This document shows positions 23,939 to 31,910 of a stretch of DNA of 64,000 nucleotides, in pieces. A program made the position numbers and the translations under genes. The DNA comes from Arhodomonas aquaeolei DSM 8974 (lineage in GTDB: Bacteria; Pseudomonadota; Gammaproteobacteria; Nitrococcales; Nitrococcaceae): NCBI RefSeq assembly GCF_000374645.1, contig NZ_KB894811.1, positions 1-64,000 on the forward strand, in the 5' to 3' direction. Positions within the stretch are counted from its first letter, which is position 1. Each line of letters opens with the position of its first letter. The notes beneath the pieces were generated by a model, which saw only the letters and a list, made by a program, of their open reading frames with translations, had not been told where the DNA came from and did not search any database.

Positions 23939-25000
23939 TCAGTCGAAGCTCCGCATCGCCAGCCCGCAGGCGATAAGCAGTGCCGGCGCGTCCTCGGTCA
24001 GTGCATCCTTGCCGACCCGGGAGGCGGCCGACATGTCGGCGAACGGGTTGGCAACGTGGACCGGGATGCCGACTTCCCGCTCCGCTTCCTCGGCCACGCC
24101 GGCGATGCCGGCACAGCCGCCGGCGAGCAGGACGTGATCGACGCTGCTCTGCTGGCCGGCGCCATAGAAGAACTGAAGCGAGCGGGTGATCTGCTGGACC
24201 ATGGCCTCGCGGAACGGTGCCAGAATCTCACGCTCGTAATCATCGCCGAGTCCGCCCTGGCGCTTGGCGCGTCCGGCCTCGGCATAGCTCATGTCGAAGC
24301 GACGCATGATTTCCTCGGTGAGCTGCCGCCCGCCGAAGACCTGGTCCCGCGTGTAGGTGATGCGTTCGCCCTCGAGGACGGTGAGGGTGGACATGGTCGC
24401 GCCGATGTCCATGACCGCGATGGTCTGCTCGCCCTCGCCCTCGAGGGACTGAATGATGGGTTCGCAGGCGCGCTCGACCGCGAAGCTCTCGACGTCGACC
24501 ACCTTGGGCTTGATGCCGGCGGATTCGAGGGCGTCGACACGGATCTCGACGTTCTCGCTGCGGGAGGCGACCAGCAGGACCTCGATCTCGTCGTCGCCGC
24601 CCTGACGGGCCGGGCCGAGGACCTCGAAATCCAGGTCCACTTCCTCGAGGGGGTAGGGGACGTACTGCTCCGCCTGCAGGTTGACCTGGGACTCGATGTC
24701 CTCGTCGCTGGCGCTCTTCGGGAGGGTGAGGATGCGGCTGATCGCCGACGAGCCGGGCACGGCCACGGCGGCGTCGTGAAGCCTCGTGCGCGAGCGCTTG
24801 ACGGCCCCCTTGATCGCCCGCGACACGGCCTCGAGATCGGTGATGTTCTTCTCGACCACTGCGTTCTGCGGCAATGGCTCGACCGCGTAGCTCTCCACGC
24901 GGTAGCCCCTACCCTGACGACTCAGCTCGATCAGCTTGATGGCGGACGAGCTGATGTCCAGCCCCAGCAGTGGCGAAGACTTCTTCCTGAAGAGTGCCAC
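23939..25000 (-). CDS. pilM: Type IV pilus assembly protein PilM
   Basis: 353 residues, actin-like ATPase fold in the cytoplasm that binds the PilN N-terminus. The N-terminal LLGLDISSSAIKLIELS is the first phosphate loop, AVMDIGATMSTL the second, and LLAGGCAGIAG the adenosine loop. The start is GTG 25000, preceded by AAGGA at six bases. It opens the pilMNOPQ operon. A candidate promoter and a palindrome lie directly upstream (25027-25076). Confidence 0.95.
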   Translation of the reverse strand: MALFRKKSSPLLGLDISSSAIKLIELSRQGRGYRVESYAVEPLPQNAVVEKNITDLEAVSRAIKGAVKRSRTRLHDAAVAVPGSSAISRILTLPKSASDEDIESQVNLQAEQYVPYPLEEVDLDFEVLGPARQGGDDEIEVLLVASRSENVEIRVDALESAGIKPKVVDVESFAVERACEPIIQSLEGEGEQTIAVMDIGATMSTLTVLEGERITYTRDQVFGGRQLTEEIMRRFDMSYAEAGRAKRQGGLGDDYEREILAPFREAMVQQITRSLQFFYGAGQQSSVDHVLLAGGCAGIAGVAEEAEREVGIPVHVANPFADMSAASRVGKDALTEDAPALLIACGLAMRSFD

Positions 25001-25026
25001 TATTTTTCCTTATTGCATTATCATTT

Positions 25027-25047
25027 ACAGACAGTTGTTTAGTCTGT
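25027..25047. promoter_or_regulatory. Palindrome between the pilM promoter and pilM start
   Basis: ACAGAC (25027-25032) and GTCTGT (25042-25047) form a perfect six-base inverted repeat around nine bases. On the leftward strand it covers the predicted transcription start, directly after the candidate -10 element. This is where a repressor would bind, though a leader hairpin is equally possible. Confidence 0.4.
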
Positions 25048-25076
25048 ATTCAAACGTAGCCCCGTGCGGAGTTCAA
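25048..25076 (-). promoter_or_regulatory. Candidate sigma-70 promoter of pilMNOPQ
   Basis: On the leftward strand TTGAAC (25076-25071) is followed after 17 bases by TTGAAT (25053-25048). Each hexamer matches four of six consensus bases. It faces pilM, about 50 bases from its GTG start. Confidence 0.4.
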
Positions 25077-25091
25077 GATAAATGCGTCACG

Positions 25092-25117
25092 CTGTGAACA
25101 CCGGCTGTGAACACCGA
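25092..25117. repeat. Two exact tandem 13-base repeats
   Basis: GCTGTGAACACCG occurs at 25092-25104 and again, with no gap, at 25105-25117, in the divergent region between pilM and mrcA. The spacing is a little over one helical turn, so a protein could bind both copies on one face. No known operator is matched with confidence. Confidence 0.6.
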
Positions 25118-25219
25118 GTGATATCGATCAATTCATGGGCACGATCGCACGGTATTGACATGTTGTCACTCAATGGTGCCGGGCTTTGCAACCCCGTACG
25201 TCGGCGTGCCGGGATCGGG

Positions 25220-25228
25220 TGATATACT
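25220..25228 (+). promoter_or_regulatory. Candidate extended -10 promoter of mrcA
   Basis: TGATATACT fits the extended -10 pattern TGnTATAAT with one mismatch, about 49 bases before the mrcA ATG. No good -35 hexamer precedes it at the right distance, as is common for extended -10 promoters. Confidence 0.4.
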
Positions 25229-25276
25229 CCCCGCCAGGCGCACACTCAATCCCAAGGCCCGAAACGGCAATAGCCT

Positions 25277-27766
25277 ATGACATCCCTGTTGCGCGTGTTG
25301 AAGTACGCCCTTGTCTCGATAGTGGCGCTGGGGCTCGCCGGTGTGCTGACGGCCGCGGTCGGCTACTACCTCCTCGCCCCCAGTCTGCCGGCGGTGGAGC
25401 GGTTGCGGAGCGTGGATTTCCAGCAGCCACTGCGCGTGTACACCCGCGACGGGGCCCTGATCGGCGAGTTCGGCAGCCAGCGCCGCATCCCTTTGCGCTA
25501 CGGGGAATTTCCCCAGAAGCTGATCAACGCCTTCATCGCGGCGGAGGACCAGCGCTTCTTCGAGCACCCCGGTGTCGACTACCAGGGCATCATGCGCGCG
25601 GTCTGGCACCTGGTGCGTACCGGCGAGAAGGGGCCGGGCGGCAGCACCATCACCATGCAGGTGGCGCGCAACTTCTTTCTCTCCTCGCAGCAGACCTATA
25701 TCCGCAAGGCGCGTGAGATAATCCTGGCGCTGGAGATCGATCGCCTCCTCACGAAGGAGGAGATCATGGCGCTGTATCTGAACAAGATCTATCTGGGCCA
25801 GGGTGCCTATGGCGCCGCGGCGGCCGCGCAGATCTACTACGGCCGCAACCTCTCCGGGCTGACGCTCGCGCAGACCGCGATGATTGCCGGGCTACCCAAG
25901 GCGCCGTCGGCCTGGAATCCGGTGGCGAACCCGAAGCGCGCGGTGGAGCGGCGCAATTATGTCCTGCGCCGGATGCACGAGCAGGGCATGATCGGCGATG
26001 CCGCCTACCGCAAGGCCAGGCAGGCGCCGGTCACCGCCAAGCTCCATCGTATGCGCCCGGAGGTGTCCGCTCCATACGTGGCCGAAGCGGTGCGTGAGCG
26101 GCTGGTCCAACGCTTCGGCGAGGAAGCTACATACACTCGCGGCTACCGGGTTTACACCACCATCAGTGCCGAGCGCCAGAGGTCCGCGCAGGCCGCGCTG
26201 CGCAAGGCACTGTACGGCTACGACGAGCGCCACGGCTGGCGCGGCCCGGCTGGGCACTGGGAGTTGGCTGACTCCCCGGACGCGGCGGCGTTGCGCGAGC
26301 GCCTGGACGACGAGTATCCGGGCGTCGCCGCGCTGACCAGCGCGGTGGTGACGGGGGTCGGCGATGATGCCGTGACCGTGGTTTCCGCTGACCGTGAAGA
26401 GCCTTGGCGGCTCCCGTTCGAGGCGATGGCCTGGGCGCGGCCGTTCGTGAGCCGCAATGCGGTCGGCGAGAAGCCTGCTGGCCCGGGCGACGTCCTCGAG
26501 CGCGGTGACGTCATCCGTTTGCGCGAGACGGCGGATGGTCCGCGTCTCGCCCAGGTGCCCGAGGTGCAGGGGGCGCTGGTGTCGCTACGCCCACAGGACG
26601 GTGCCGTGGAGGCGATGGTGGGCGGCTACGACTTCGGGCGGTCCAAGTTCAATCGTGCCCTCCAGGCCAAGCGCCAGCCGGGATCGGCGTTCAAACCTCT
26701 GATCTATTCTGCCGCCCTGGCCAACGGTTTCACGCCAGCGACGCTGGTCAACGACGCGCCCGTGGTCTTTCGTGACCCGTCGCTGGAGGCGACCTGGCGT
26801 CCGGAGAACTACAGCCAGAAGTTCTACGGGCCGACGCGCCTGCGCCAGGCGCTGATCCACTCGCGCAACCTCGTCTCCATCCGTGTGCTGCGCCGGGTCG
26901 GTATCGGTCCCGCGCGGGCGCACCTGGCGCGCTTCGGCCTCGACCCCGAGGCGCTGCCCGCCAACCTGTCACTCGCGCTGGGGACGGCGAGCCTCACCCC
27001 CATGCAGTTGGCGCGCGCCTATGCCGTGTTCGCCAACGGTGGTTATCTGGTCGATCCCTACCTCATTGACCGCGTCGAGAACGACGTCGGCGAGGTGGTC
27101 TACGAACCGGTTCGGCTGCGCGTCTGCAAGGACGGCTGTCCCAGTGGCAATGCCGTAACCGCCGAGGGTGCGGCGCGTTCCGCCGCCGACCGGGGCATGG
27201 CGCAGACCGCGCTGGCGGGTGTGATGCCTCTGCCGGAGCGTACCCAAAGCATCCTGCCGGCGCCGCGGGTGTTGCCCGCTGCCAACGCCTGGCTGATCAC
27301 CAGCATGATGCAGGACGTGATCCGCCGGGGCACCGGTCGCGGCGCCCTCGTGCTCGGTCGCGACGACTTGGCCGGCAAGACCGGCACCACTAATGACCAG
27401 GTCGATGCGTGGTTCTCCGGATTCAATCACTCCCTGGTGGCTACCGCATGGGTGGGCTTCGATCGGTCCCAGCCGCTCGGCCGTGCAGAGACCGGTGCCC
27501 GGGCGGCGCTGCCGATGTGGATCGACTACATGGGGGCGGCTCTCGAGGGCGAGCCGTCCTCCACACTGCCGCGTCCTCCGGGGATCGTCAGCGTCGGCAT
27601 TGACCCGGAGAGTGGCCTGGTCGCGCGGGAGGGCTCGAAGTCGATGATCGAGTATTTCCGGGAAGGCAACGTGCCGAAGCGCGAGGCGCCGAACGCCGGG
27701 GGTGGCTATAGGGCCGCCTCGGACGGCTCCCCGAGTGGTTCCGGCAGCGGCAAGCCCCTATTCTGA
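25277..27766 (+). CDS. mrcA: Penicillin-binding protein 1A (glycosyltransferase/transpeptidase)
   Basis: 829 residues, class A PBP anchored by one N-terminal membrane helix (about 13-33). It polymerises and cross-links peptidoglycan. The glycosyltransferase domain (about 55-230) shows AAEDQRFFEHPGVD and GGSTITMQVARNFF. An OB-like insert precedes the transpeptidase domain, which has Ser470 in the SAFK motif, SRN as the second motif, and Lys701-Thr-Gly in AGKTGTTND. Divergent mrcA and pilMNOPQ is the normal gammaproteobacterial arrangement. The next gene starts seven bases after its stop. Confidence 0.95.
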   Translation: MTSLLRVLKYALVSIVALGLAGVLTAAVGYYLLAPSLPAVERLRSVDFQQPLRVYTRDGALIGEFGSQRRIPLRYGEFPQKLINAFIAAEDQRFFEHPGVDYQGIMRAVWHLVRTGEKGPGGSTITMQVARNFFLSSQQTYIRKAREIILALEIDRLLTKEEIMALYLNKIYLGQGAYGAAAAAQIYYGRNLSGLTLAQTAMIAGLPKAPSAWNPVANPKRAVERRNYVLRRMHEQGMIGDAAYRKARQAPVTAKLHRMRPEVSAPYVAEAVRERLVQRFGEEATYTRGYRVYTTISAERQRSAQAALRKALYGYDERHGWRGPAGHWELADSPDAAALRERLDDEYPGVAALTSAVVTGVGDDAVTVVSADREEPWRLPFEAMAWARPFVSRNAVGEKPAGPGDVLERGDVIRLRETADGPRLAQVPEVQGALVSLRPQDGAVEAMVGGYDFGRSKFNRALQAKRQPGSAFKPLIYSAALANGFTPATLVNDAPVVFRDPSLEATWRPENYSQKFYGPTRLRQALIHSRNLVSIRVLRRVGIGPARAHLARFGLDPEALPANLSLALGTASLTPMQLARAYAVFANGGYLVDPYLIDRVENDVGEVVYEPVRLRVCKDGCPSGNAVTAEGAARSAADRGMAQTALAGVMPLPERTQSILPAPRVLPAANAWLITSMMQDVIRRGTGRGALVLGRDDLAGKTGTTNDQVDAWFSGFNHSLVATAWVGFDRSQPLGRAETGARAALPMWIDYMGAALEGEPSSTLPRPPGIVSVGIDPESGLVAREGSKSMIEYFREGNVPKREAPNAGGGYRAASDGSPSGSGSGKPLF

Positions 27767-27772
27767 TACGCC

Positions 27773-28399
27773 ATGGTGAAACGACAGGCCACCCGTGCCG
27801 AGCGAATGCGCGAGCGCCTGACCCAGGAGGCGGCGCGTATTATGGTCGAGCAGGGGGTCAAGGACTTCCAGCTCGCCAAGCGCAAGGCCGCCGGGCGGCT
27901 GGGGGCGCCGGATACCCGCAACCTGCCGCAGAACCGCGAAATCCAGGCGGCGGTGGTGGACTACCAGCGGTTGTTCGGTGGCTCCGCCCAGCGCGCGCGC
28001 CTGCGTGCGCTGCGCGAGGCGGCGCTGGAGGCGATGCGGTTTTTCTCCCGCTTCGAGCCACGGCTGGTGGGTGGGGTGCTCGACGGGTCGGCCGGCGAGT
28101 TTGCCGACGTCCACCTCCATGTGTTCGCGGACACGCCTGAGGAGCTGGTGCTCTTTCTGGTCGAGAATGACATCCCCTTCGACATCGACGAACGGCGTTT
28201 CCGCTTCGGCGAGACCTACGTCTTCCAGCCGGTCTACCGCTTCGCCGCCGGGGACGTGCGCTTCGACCTCACCCTGTTCGATCGCCGCGGCCTGCGCCAG
28301 GCCCCGAACAGCCAGGTCGACGGTCAGGCCATGCGCCGCGCGGGGATCGCCGAGCTTGAGCGGCTGCTTGCGAATCCGCCGGAGCCCGAGGCCCTCTAG
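27773..28399 (+). CDS. Conserved hypothetical protein, possible nucleotidyltransferase-like
   Basis: 208 residues, not confidently recognised. The basic N-terminal third (RQATRAERMRERL, VKDFQLAKRKAAGRL) is helical and could bind nucleic acid. A central VGGVLDGSAGEFADVHLHVF stretch resembles the GS...DhD core of nucleotidyltransferases, with a further acidic strand FDLTLFDRRG near the end. No signal peptide or membrane segment is present. It follows mrcA by six bases and probably shares its transcript, ending at the terminator 28417-28441. ATG 27773 has a weak ribosome site; ATG 27806 is an alternative. Confidence 0.6.
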   Translation: MVKRQATRAERMRERLTQEAARIMVEQGVKDFQLAKRKAAGRLGAPDTRNLPQNREIQAAVVDYQRLFGGSAQRARLRALREAALEAMRFFSRFEPRLVGGVLDGSAGEFADVHLHVFADTPEELVLFLVENDIPFDIDERRFRFGETYVFQPVYRFAAGDVRFDLTLFDRRGLRQAPNSQVDGQAMRRAGIAELERLLANPPEPEAL

Positions 28400-28416
28400 C
28401 CAGGGGGGCAAACGCG

Positions 28417-28441
28417 AAAGGCCCGGCGATGCCGGGCCTTT
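28417..28441. terminator. Bidirectional intrinsic terminator between the 27773 gene and gltA
   Basis: A perfect 11-base stem AAAGGCCCGGC/GCCGGGCCTTT with a three-base loop sits between two convergent genes, 17 bases after one stop and 29 bases after the other. The A and T flanks make it usable from both sides. Confidence 0.85.
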
Positions 28442-28470
28442 GTAACAGTCGCGCTGGCCGTGGCCGGCGT

Positions 28471-29769
28471 TCAGGTCCGCCGGTGCAGCGGCACGTAGTC
28501 GCGCTTCGCCGCGCCGGTGTAGAGCTGGCGGGGGCGACCGATACGCTGCTCCGGGTCGGCGACCATCTCCATCCACTGCGCGATCCAGCCCGGGGTGCGG
28601 CCCAGGGCGAAGAGCACCGTGAAGAACTCGGTCGGGATGCCCAGCGCGCGGTAGATGATCCCCGAGTAGAAGTCCACGTTGGGATAGAGCTTGCGCTCGA
28701 CGAAGTAGTCGTCGGCCAGCGCAATCTCCTCGAGCTTCATCGCGAGCTCGAGCTGCGGGTCACCGCCCATGCCGAGCTCTGCGAGCACGTCATGGCAGGC
28801 CTTGCGGATCACCGTGGCGCGCGGGTCATGGTTCTTGTAGACCCGGTGGCCGAAACCCATGAGGCGGAACGGGTCGTCCTTGTCCTTGGCTTTCTCGATG
28901 AATTTCGGCACGTTCTTCACGTCGCCGATCTCCTCGAGCATGTTCAACACTGCCTCGTTGGCGCCGCCGTGGGCGGGCCCCCAAAGGGCCGCGCAGCCGG
29001 AGGAGATGGCGGCGAAGGGGTTGGTCCCGGTGCTGCCGGCGAGCCGTACCGTGGAGGTGCTCGCGTTCTGCTCGTGGTCCGCGTGGAGGATGAGCAGCTG
29101 GTCCAGGGCCTTCTCCGCCACCGGGTTGATCTCGAAGTCCTCGGTGGGCCGGGCGAAGAGCATGTTCAGCAGGTTGCCCGTATAGGAGAGGTGGTTCTGA
29201 GGATAGACGAAGGGCTCGCCCATCATGTGCTTGAATGCCGCCGCGGCGATGGTCGGCATCTTGGCGATGATGCGGTGGGCGCACAGGGTGCGGTTGTCCG
29301 GGTCATTGATATCGATGGTGTCGTGGTAGAACGCCGACAGGGAGCCGACCACGCCGGTGAGCATTGCCATCGGGTGGGCGTTGTAGTGAAAGCCGTTGAA
29401 AAAGTTCTTCAGGCTCTCGTTGACCATCGTGTGCCGGGTGATGGACTCGGCAAACGCCTCGAGCTCACCCTGGCGCGGCAGCTCGCCGTTGAGCAGCAGG
29501 TAGGAGACCTCGAGGAAGGAGCTCTGCTCGGCGAGCTGGTCGATCGGGTAGCCGCGGTAGAGCAGTGTACCCTTGTCGCCGTCGATGAAGGTGATGTCGC
29601 TGCGGCAGCTGGCCGTGGAGGTGAAACCGGGGTCGTAGGTGAACCGACCGGTCTGCTGGTACAGCGCCTTGATGTCGATCACGTCCGGACCATGGGTCCC
29701 CTCACGCACGGGGAATTCCACCTGCCCCCCCGTGCTGTTGTCGGTAAGCGTGACGGTCTTCTCGGACAT
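28471..29769 (-). CDS. gltA: Citrate synthase
   Basis: 432 residues, the type II hexameric form like E. coli GltA. It condenses acetyl-CoA and oxaloacetate at the head of the TCA cycle. The catalytic histidines lie in [13 protein letters not shown] and [12 protein letters not shown], and the [15 protein letters not shown] segment is the family signature. The N-terminal beta domain of the NADH-sensitive form is present. ATG 29769 is preceded by CAGGAG; an upstream in-frame ATG at 29865 has no ribosome site. Confidence 0.96.
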   Translation of the reverse strand: MSEKTVTLTDNSTGGQVEFPVREGTHGPDVIDIKALYQQTGRFTYDPGFTSTASCRSDITFIDGDKGTLLYRGYPIDQLAEQSSFLEVSYLLLNGELPRQGELEAFAESITRHTMVNESLKNFFNGFHYNAHPMAMLTGVVGSLSAFYHDTIDINDPDNRTLCAHRIIAKMPTIAAAAFKHMMGEPFVYPQNHLSYTGNLLNMLFARPTEDFEINPVAEKALDQLLILHADHEQNASTSTVRLAGSTGTNPFAAISSGCAALWGPAHGGANEAVLNMLEEIGDVKNVPKFIEKAKDKDDPFRLMGFGHRVYKNHDPRATVIRKACHDVLAELGMGGDPQLELAMKLEEIALADDYFVERKLYPNVDFYSGIIYRALGIPTEFFTVLFALGRTPGWIAQWMEMVADPEQRIGRPRQLYTGAAKRDYVPLHRRT

Positions 29770-30072
29770 GGATAGCACTCCTGATTGGTACGGCGCCCGG
29801 TGCTGCGGCCCGCTCCGCGTGGAACGCGGCATCGCCCGCGCCGGCGCTGGACGCCGGTGTCCCACATATGGTGACGACTTCGCCCGGGGGCGCGTCGAAC
29901 GAGGCTCAACGGCCGGCGCCGGCCGCTCCCGTGGGGCTGAGGGATGGGGGCAACGGCGGGCCGTCAGGACAGGGCCGCGGAGATACTATCAATAATCCCA
30001 ATAGGCGGGAAGCGTAGCTGCCAGGTCAGGTGATGATCGCCGGACGGGGTGTCGGGAGCAGGGGCGGCAAAG
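29770..30072. other. Intergenic region upstream of gltA, no gene seen
   Basis: About 300 GC-rich bases between the gltA start and the terminator of rpmE. It should hold the gltA promoter. The best leftward -10 candidate is TAGTAT at 29984-29989, in the only AT-rich patch, but no convincing -35 matches it. Short open frames here have no ribosome sites or recognisable products. Confidence 0.5.
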
Positions 30073-30108
30073 AAAAAGGGGGCGCCATCGCAATGACGCC
30101 CCCCTTTC
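30073..30108 (-). terminator. Intrinsic terminator of rpmE
   Basis: On the leftward strand, 22 bases after the rpmE stop, GGGGGCG and CGCCCCC with an inner ATG/CAT-like pairing form a strong stem followed by CTTTTTC. The mismatch near the loop does not disrupt the stem. Confidence 0.85.
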
Positions 30109-30129
30109 TCCGGGATGTCTCGGGCCGGC

Positions 30130-30387
30130 TTACTTGCCTTTGGCCATGTTCCCGTAGCGCTTGCGGAACTGGTCGACCCGGCCGCCGCTGGAGAGCACCC
30201 GCTGCTTGCCGGTGAAGAACGGATGGCTCTTGCTAGAGACCTCCACGCGCACCAGTGGGTACTCCTGGCCGTCCTCCCAGGTGATCGTCTCCTCGGTCCG
30301 GACCGTGGAGCGGGTCTTGAACGCGAAATCCGCGGACGGGTCCTGGAAGACCACTTCGCGGTACTCGGGATGGATGTCCTTCTTCAT
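30130..30387 (-). CDS. rpmE: 50S ribosomal protein L31, type B (zinc-free)
   Basis: 85 residues, starting [16 protein letters not shown]. Type A L31 carries four zinc-binding cysteines; none is present here, and the [11 protein letters not shown] stretch and the longer middle loop mark type B. In species with both forms the zinc-free one replaces the other under zinc limitation through Zur. Only this copy is in the window, and I saw no clear Zur site upstream. The ribosome site is AAGGTGA before ATG 30387. It is a single-gene unit with its own promoter and terminator. Confidence 0.95.
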   Translation of the reverse strand: MKKDIHPEYREVVFQDPSADFAFKTRSTVRTEETITWEDGQEYPLVRVEVSSKSHPFFTGKQRVLSSGGRVDQFRKRYGNMAKGK

Positions 30388-30808
30388 GCCGTCACCTTGA
30401 TCTTGCGCGTGGCCCCGGACTGCGACCCGGGGTTTGCGAGCCGATGTAGGCGGACAATCATAGCCCATGCAGCCGGTAGGGAACAACCATCATACCGCTA
30501 TCACAGCAATTCCCGTTATGGTGTGCCGCGCGGTTGAACCGGTCGCAGCCGGGCATGAAACGGTTGGCAAGACGTCGCACGCCTGCGGCGCATGAGCTAC
30601 CGAGCCAGCCGAGTCGGTCGTCACGGCCCTGGCCGAATGCCCCGGTCCCGCCACGTGGGGAATGGGTGGCACACGCCTGGTGCGCCGGAGCGTTCATTCG
30701 GCCGTGTGCGATATCCCCGCCGGCAACGCAGCTGTCCATTGTGGCATCGACGGCCGTCGGCCGCCGTCGAGTCCGTACGCGCTGCCATAATGAGGATTGC
30801 TGCCGCCG
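30388..30808. other. 421-base region between rpmE and the DUF3135 gene, no gene seen
   Basis: Contains the candidate rpmE promoter (30457-30486) and an eight-base perfect stem at 30747-30770 (TCGACGGC/GCCGTCGA), which may end the leftward DUF3135 transcript but has no T-run. Local composition is lower in GC than the neighbouring genes near 30460-30540. No recognisable coding frame was found. Confidence 0.5.
30457..30486 (-). promoter_or_regulatory. Candidate promoter of rpmE
   Basis: On the leftward strand TTGTTC (30486-30481) and TATGAT (30462-30457) are separated by 18 bases. The -10 matches five of six bases and the -35 three to four. It points to rpmE, about 70 bases from its start. Confidence 0.45.
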
Positions 30809-31144
30809 TCACCGCCGGCGCGAAGGGAAGGGCAGCACCCGTCCCGGCGGCCGCTGCGGGACAGGCCCGCCGCGCATGGCGTTGAGCCGCTCCGCGAGTC
30901 CGCCGGGGCCGGCGAAGCTGCGCCACATCATCCGGTGCAGGCGCACGCAGGCGTCCATCGGGTTGGCCGCGCGCTCACGCTCGCGGTCGATGCGCCACTG
31001 CAGCCGTCTCAGCCGCTCGGAACGCCGGCCCGGCCGCGCCCCTATCGCCGCCTCCACAGCGGCGCGCCGGCGCCGCTCGAAGGTCTCCGGCCAGCTTCTT
31101 GCCAGCTCTGCCCACTCGTCGAAATCGAAGCGCTCGTTGCCCAT
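30809..31144 (-). CDS. DUF3135 domain-containing protein
   Basis: 111 residues. The pattern FDFDEWAELARSWPETFE, then a basic helix with RLRRLQWRIDRER, then NPMDACVRLHRMMW is the DUF3135 family found in gammaproteobacteria. The family has no assigned function; the sequence is helical, charged and cytosolic, with a proline/arginine tail after residue 90. It is a single leftward gene, 180 bases from the divergent SirB2-family gene. Confidence 0.8.
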   Translation of the reverse strand: MGNERFDFDEWAELARSWPETFERRRRAAVEAAIGARPGRRSERLRRLQWRIDRERERAANPMDACVRLHRMMWRSFAGPGGLAERLNAMRGGPVPQRPPGRVLPFPSRRR

Positions 31145-31323
31145 GCCGGAGCCCTCCCTGCTTGCGCAAAAGATAGCAGCAGGGGGGCGGGCACGCGCTG
31201 GGGCCCGGGTGGGCGTGACAGGCGGCAGGGACCGGCTGCGTCAGCGGTGGCTGGGCGCGGCGCCGCAGGATTGGCATACTGGCCGGCCTTTACGCGGGGC
31301 CTCACGCACGGGAGTTGCCGACG

Positions 31324-31701
31324 ATGTACATGGCGGTCAAGCACATCCATCTCACCACCGTAGCGATCACGCTCGCGCTGTTCCTGCTGCGCGGGGGCTG
31401 GATGATCGCGGGTTCAACGATGCTGCAGCGCCGCTGGGTGCGTATCCTGCCCCACGTCAACGATACGGTGCTGCTGATCAGCGCGCTGTGGCTGGCGATC
31501 TCCGTGTACAGCTACCCGATGGTGCCCCATGCGTGGATCACGGCGAAGATCGTGGGGCTGTTGGCCTACATCGCCCTCGGGACGATCGCACTCAAGCGCG
31601 GGCGGACCTTCGGCGTCCGGCTGACGGCGTTTGCGGGTGCGCTGGTGGTCTTCGCCTACATCGTGCACACGGCGCTGACACGCTCGCCCTGGCCGTTCTG
31701 A
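31324..31701 (+). CDS. SirB2 family membrane protein
   Basis: 125 residues with four membrane helices and little else. The opening MAVKHIHLTTVAITLALFL and the LPHVNDTVLLISALWLA segment, with buried histidine and aspartate, are typical of the SirB2 family, named after a Salmonella invasion regulator but of unknown biochemical role. The start is taken at ATG 31324, with GGGAG about ten bases upstream; ATG 31330 is the alternative. It ends 11 bases from the convergent CPXCG gene. Confidence 0.82.
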   Translation: MYMAVKHIHLTTVAITLALFLLRGGWMIAGSTMLQRRWVRILPHVNDTVLLISALWLAISVYSYPMVPHAWITAKIVGLLAYIALGTIALKRGRTFGVRLTAFAGALVVFAYIVHTALTRSPWPF

Positions 31702-31712
31702 CGGCCGCCGGC

Positions 31713-31910
31713 TCAGTCGTCGTCGCGGGCGACGTCCACGCGTTCGGGCTGGCCGTCCGGGGTGAGCGCGAGCCGGAACTCGATGGGGCGGCAGCACACC
31801 TGGCAGTCCTCGATGTAGGTCTGGGCGCCCGCCGACCAGTCCACCAGGGTGGTCACGGGCTCGCCGCAGTAGGGGCACTCGATGGTGATCTCCTCGGTCA
31901 TCGCGGTCAT
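31713..31910 (-). CDS. CPXCG motif-containing cysteine-rich protein
   Basis: 65 residues. CPYCG near the N-terminus and CQVCC further on form two cysteine knuckles that should bind zinc, followed by an acidic tail ending VARDDD. The family is annotated in many proteobacteria without a known role. Its start overlaps the hemW stop as ATGA, so it is probably translated from the rph-rdgB-hemW transcript. The in-frame second ATG at 31901 is an alternative start. Confidence 0.85.
   Translation of the reverse strand: MTAMTEEITIECPYCGEPVTTLVDWSAGAQTYIEDCQVCCRPIEFRLALTPDGQPERVDVARDDD

Noticed and set aside
30388-30808. Short open frames between rpmE and the DUF3135 gene
   Set aside because: No ribosome sites, no conserved motifs and mixed codon use; treated as non-coding.
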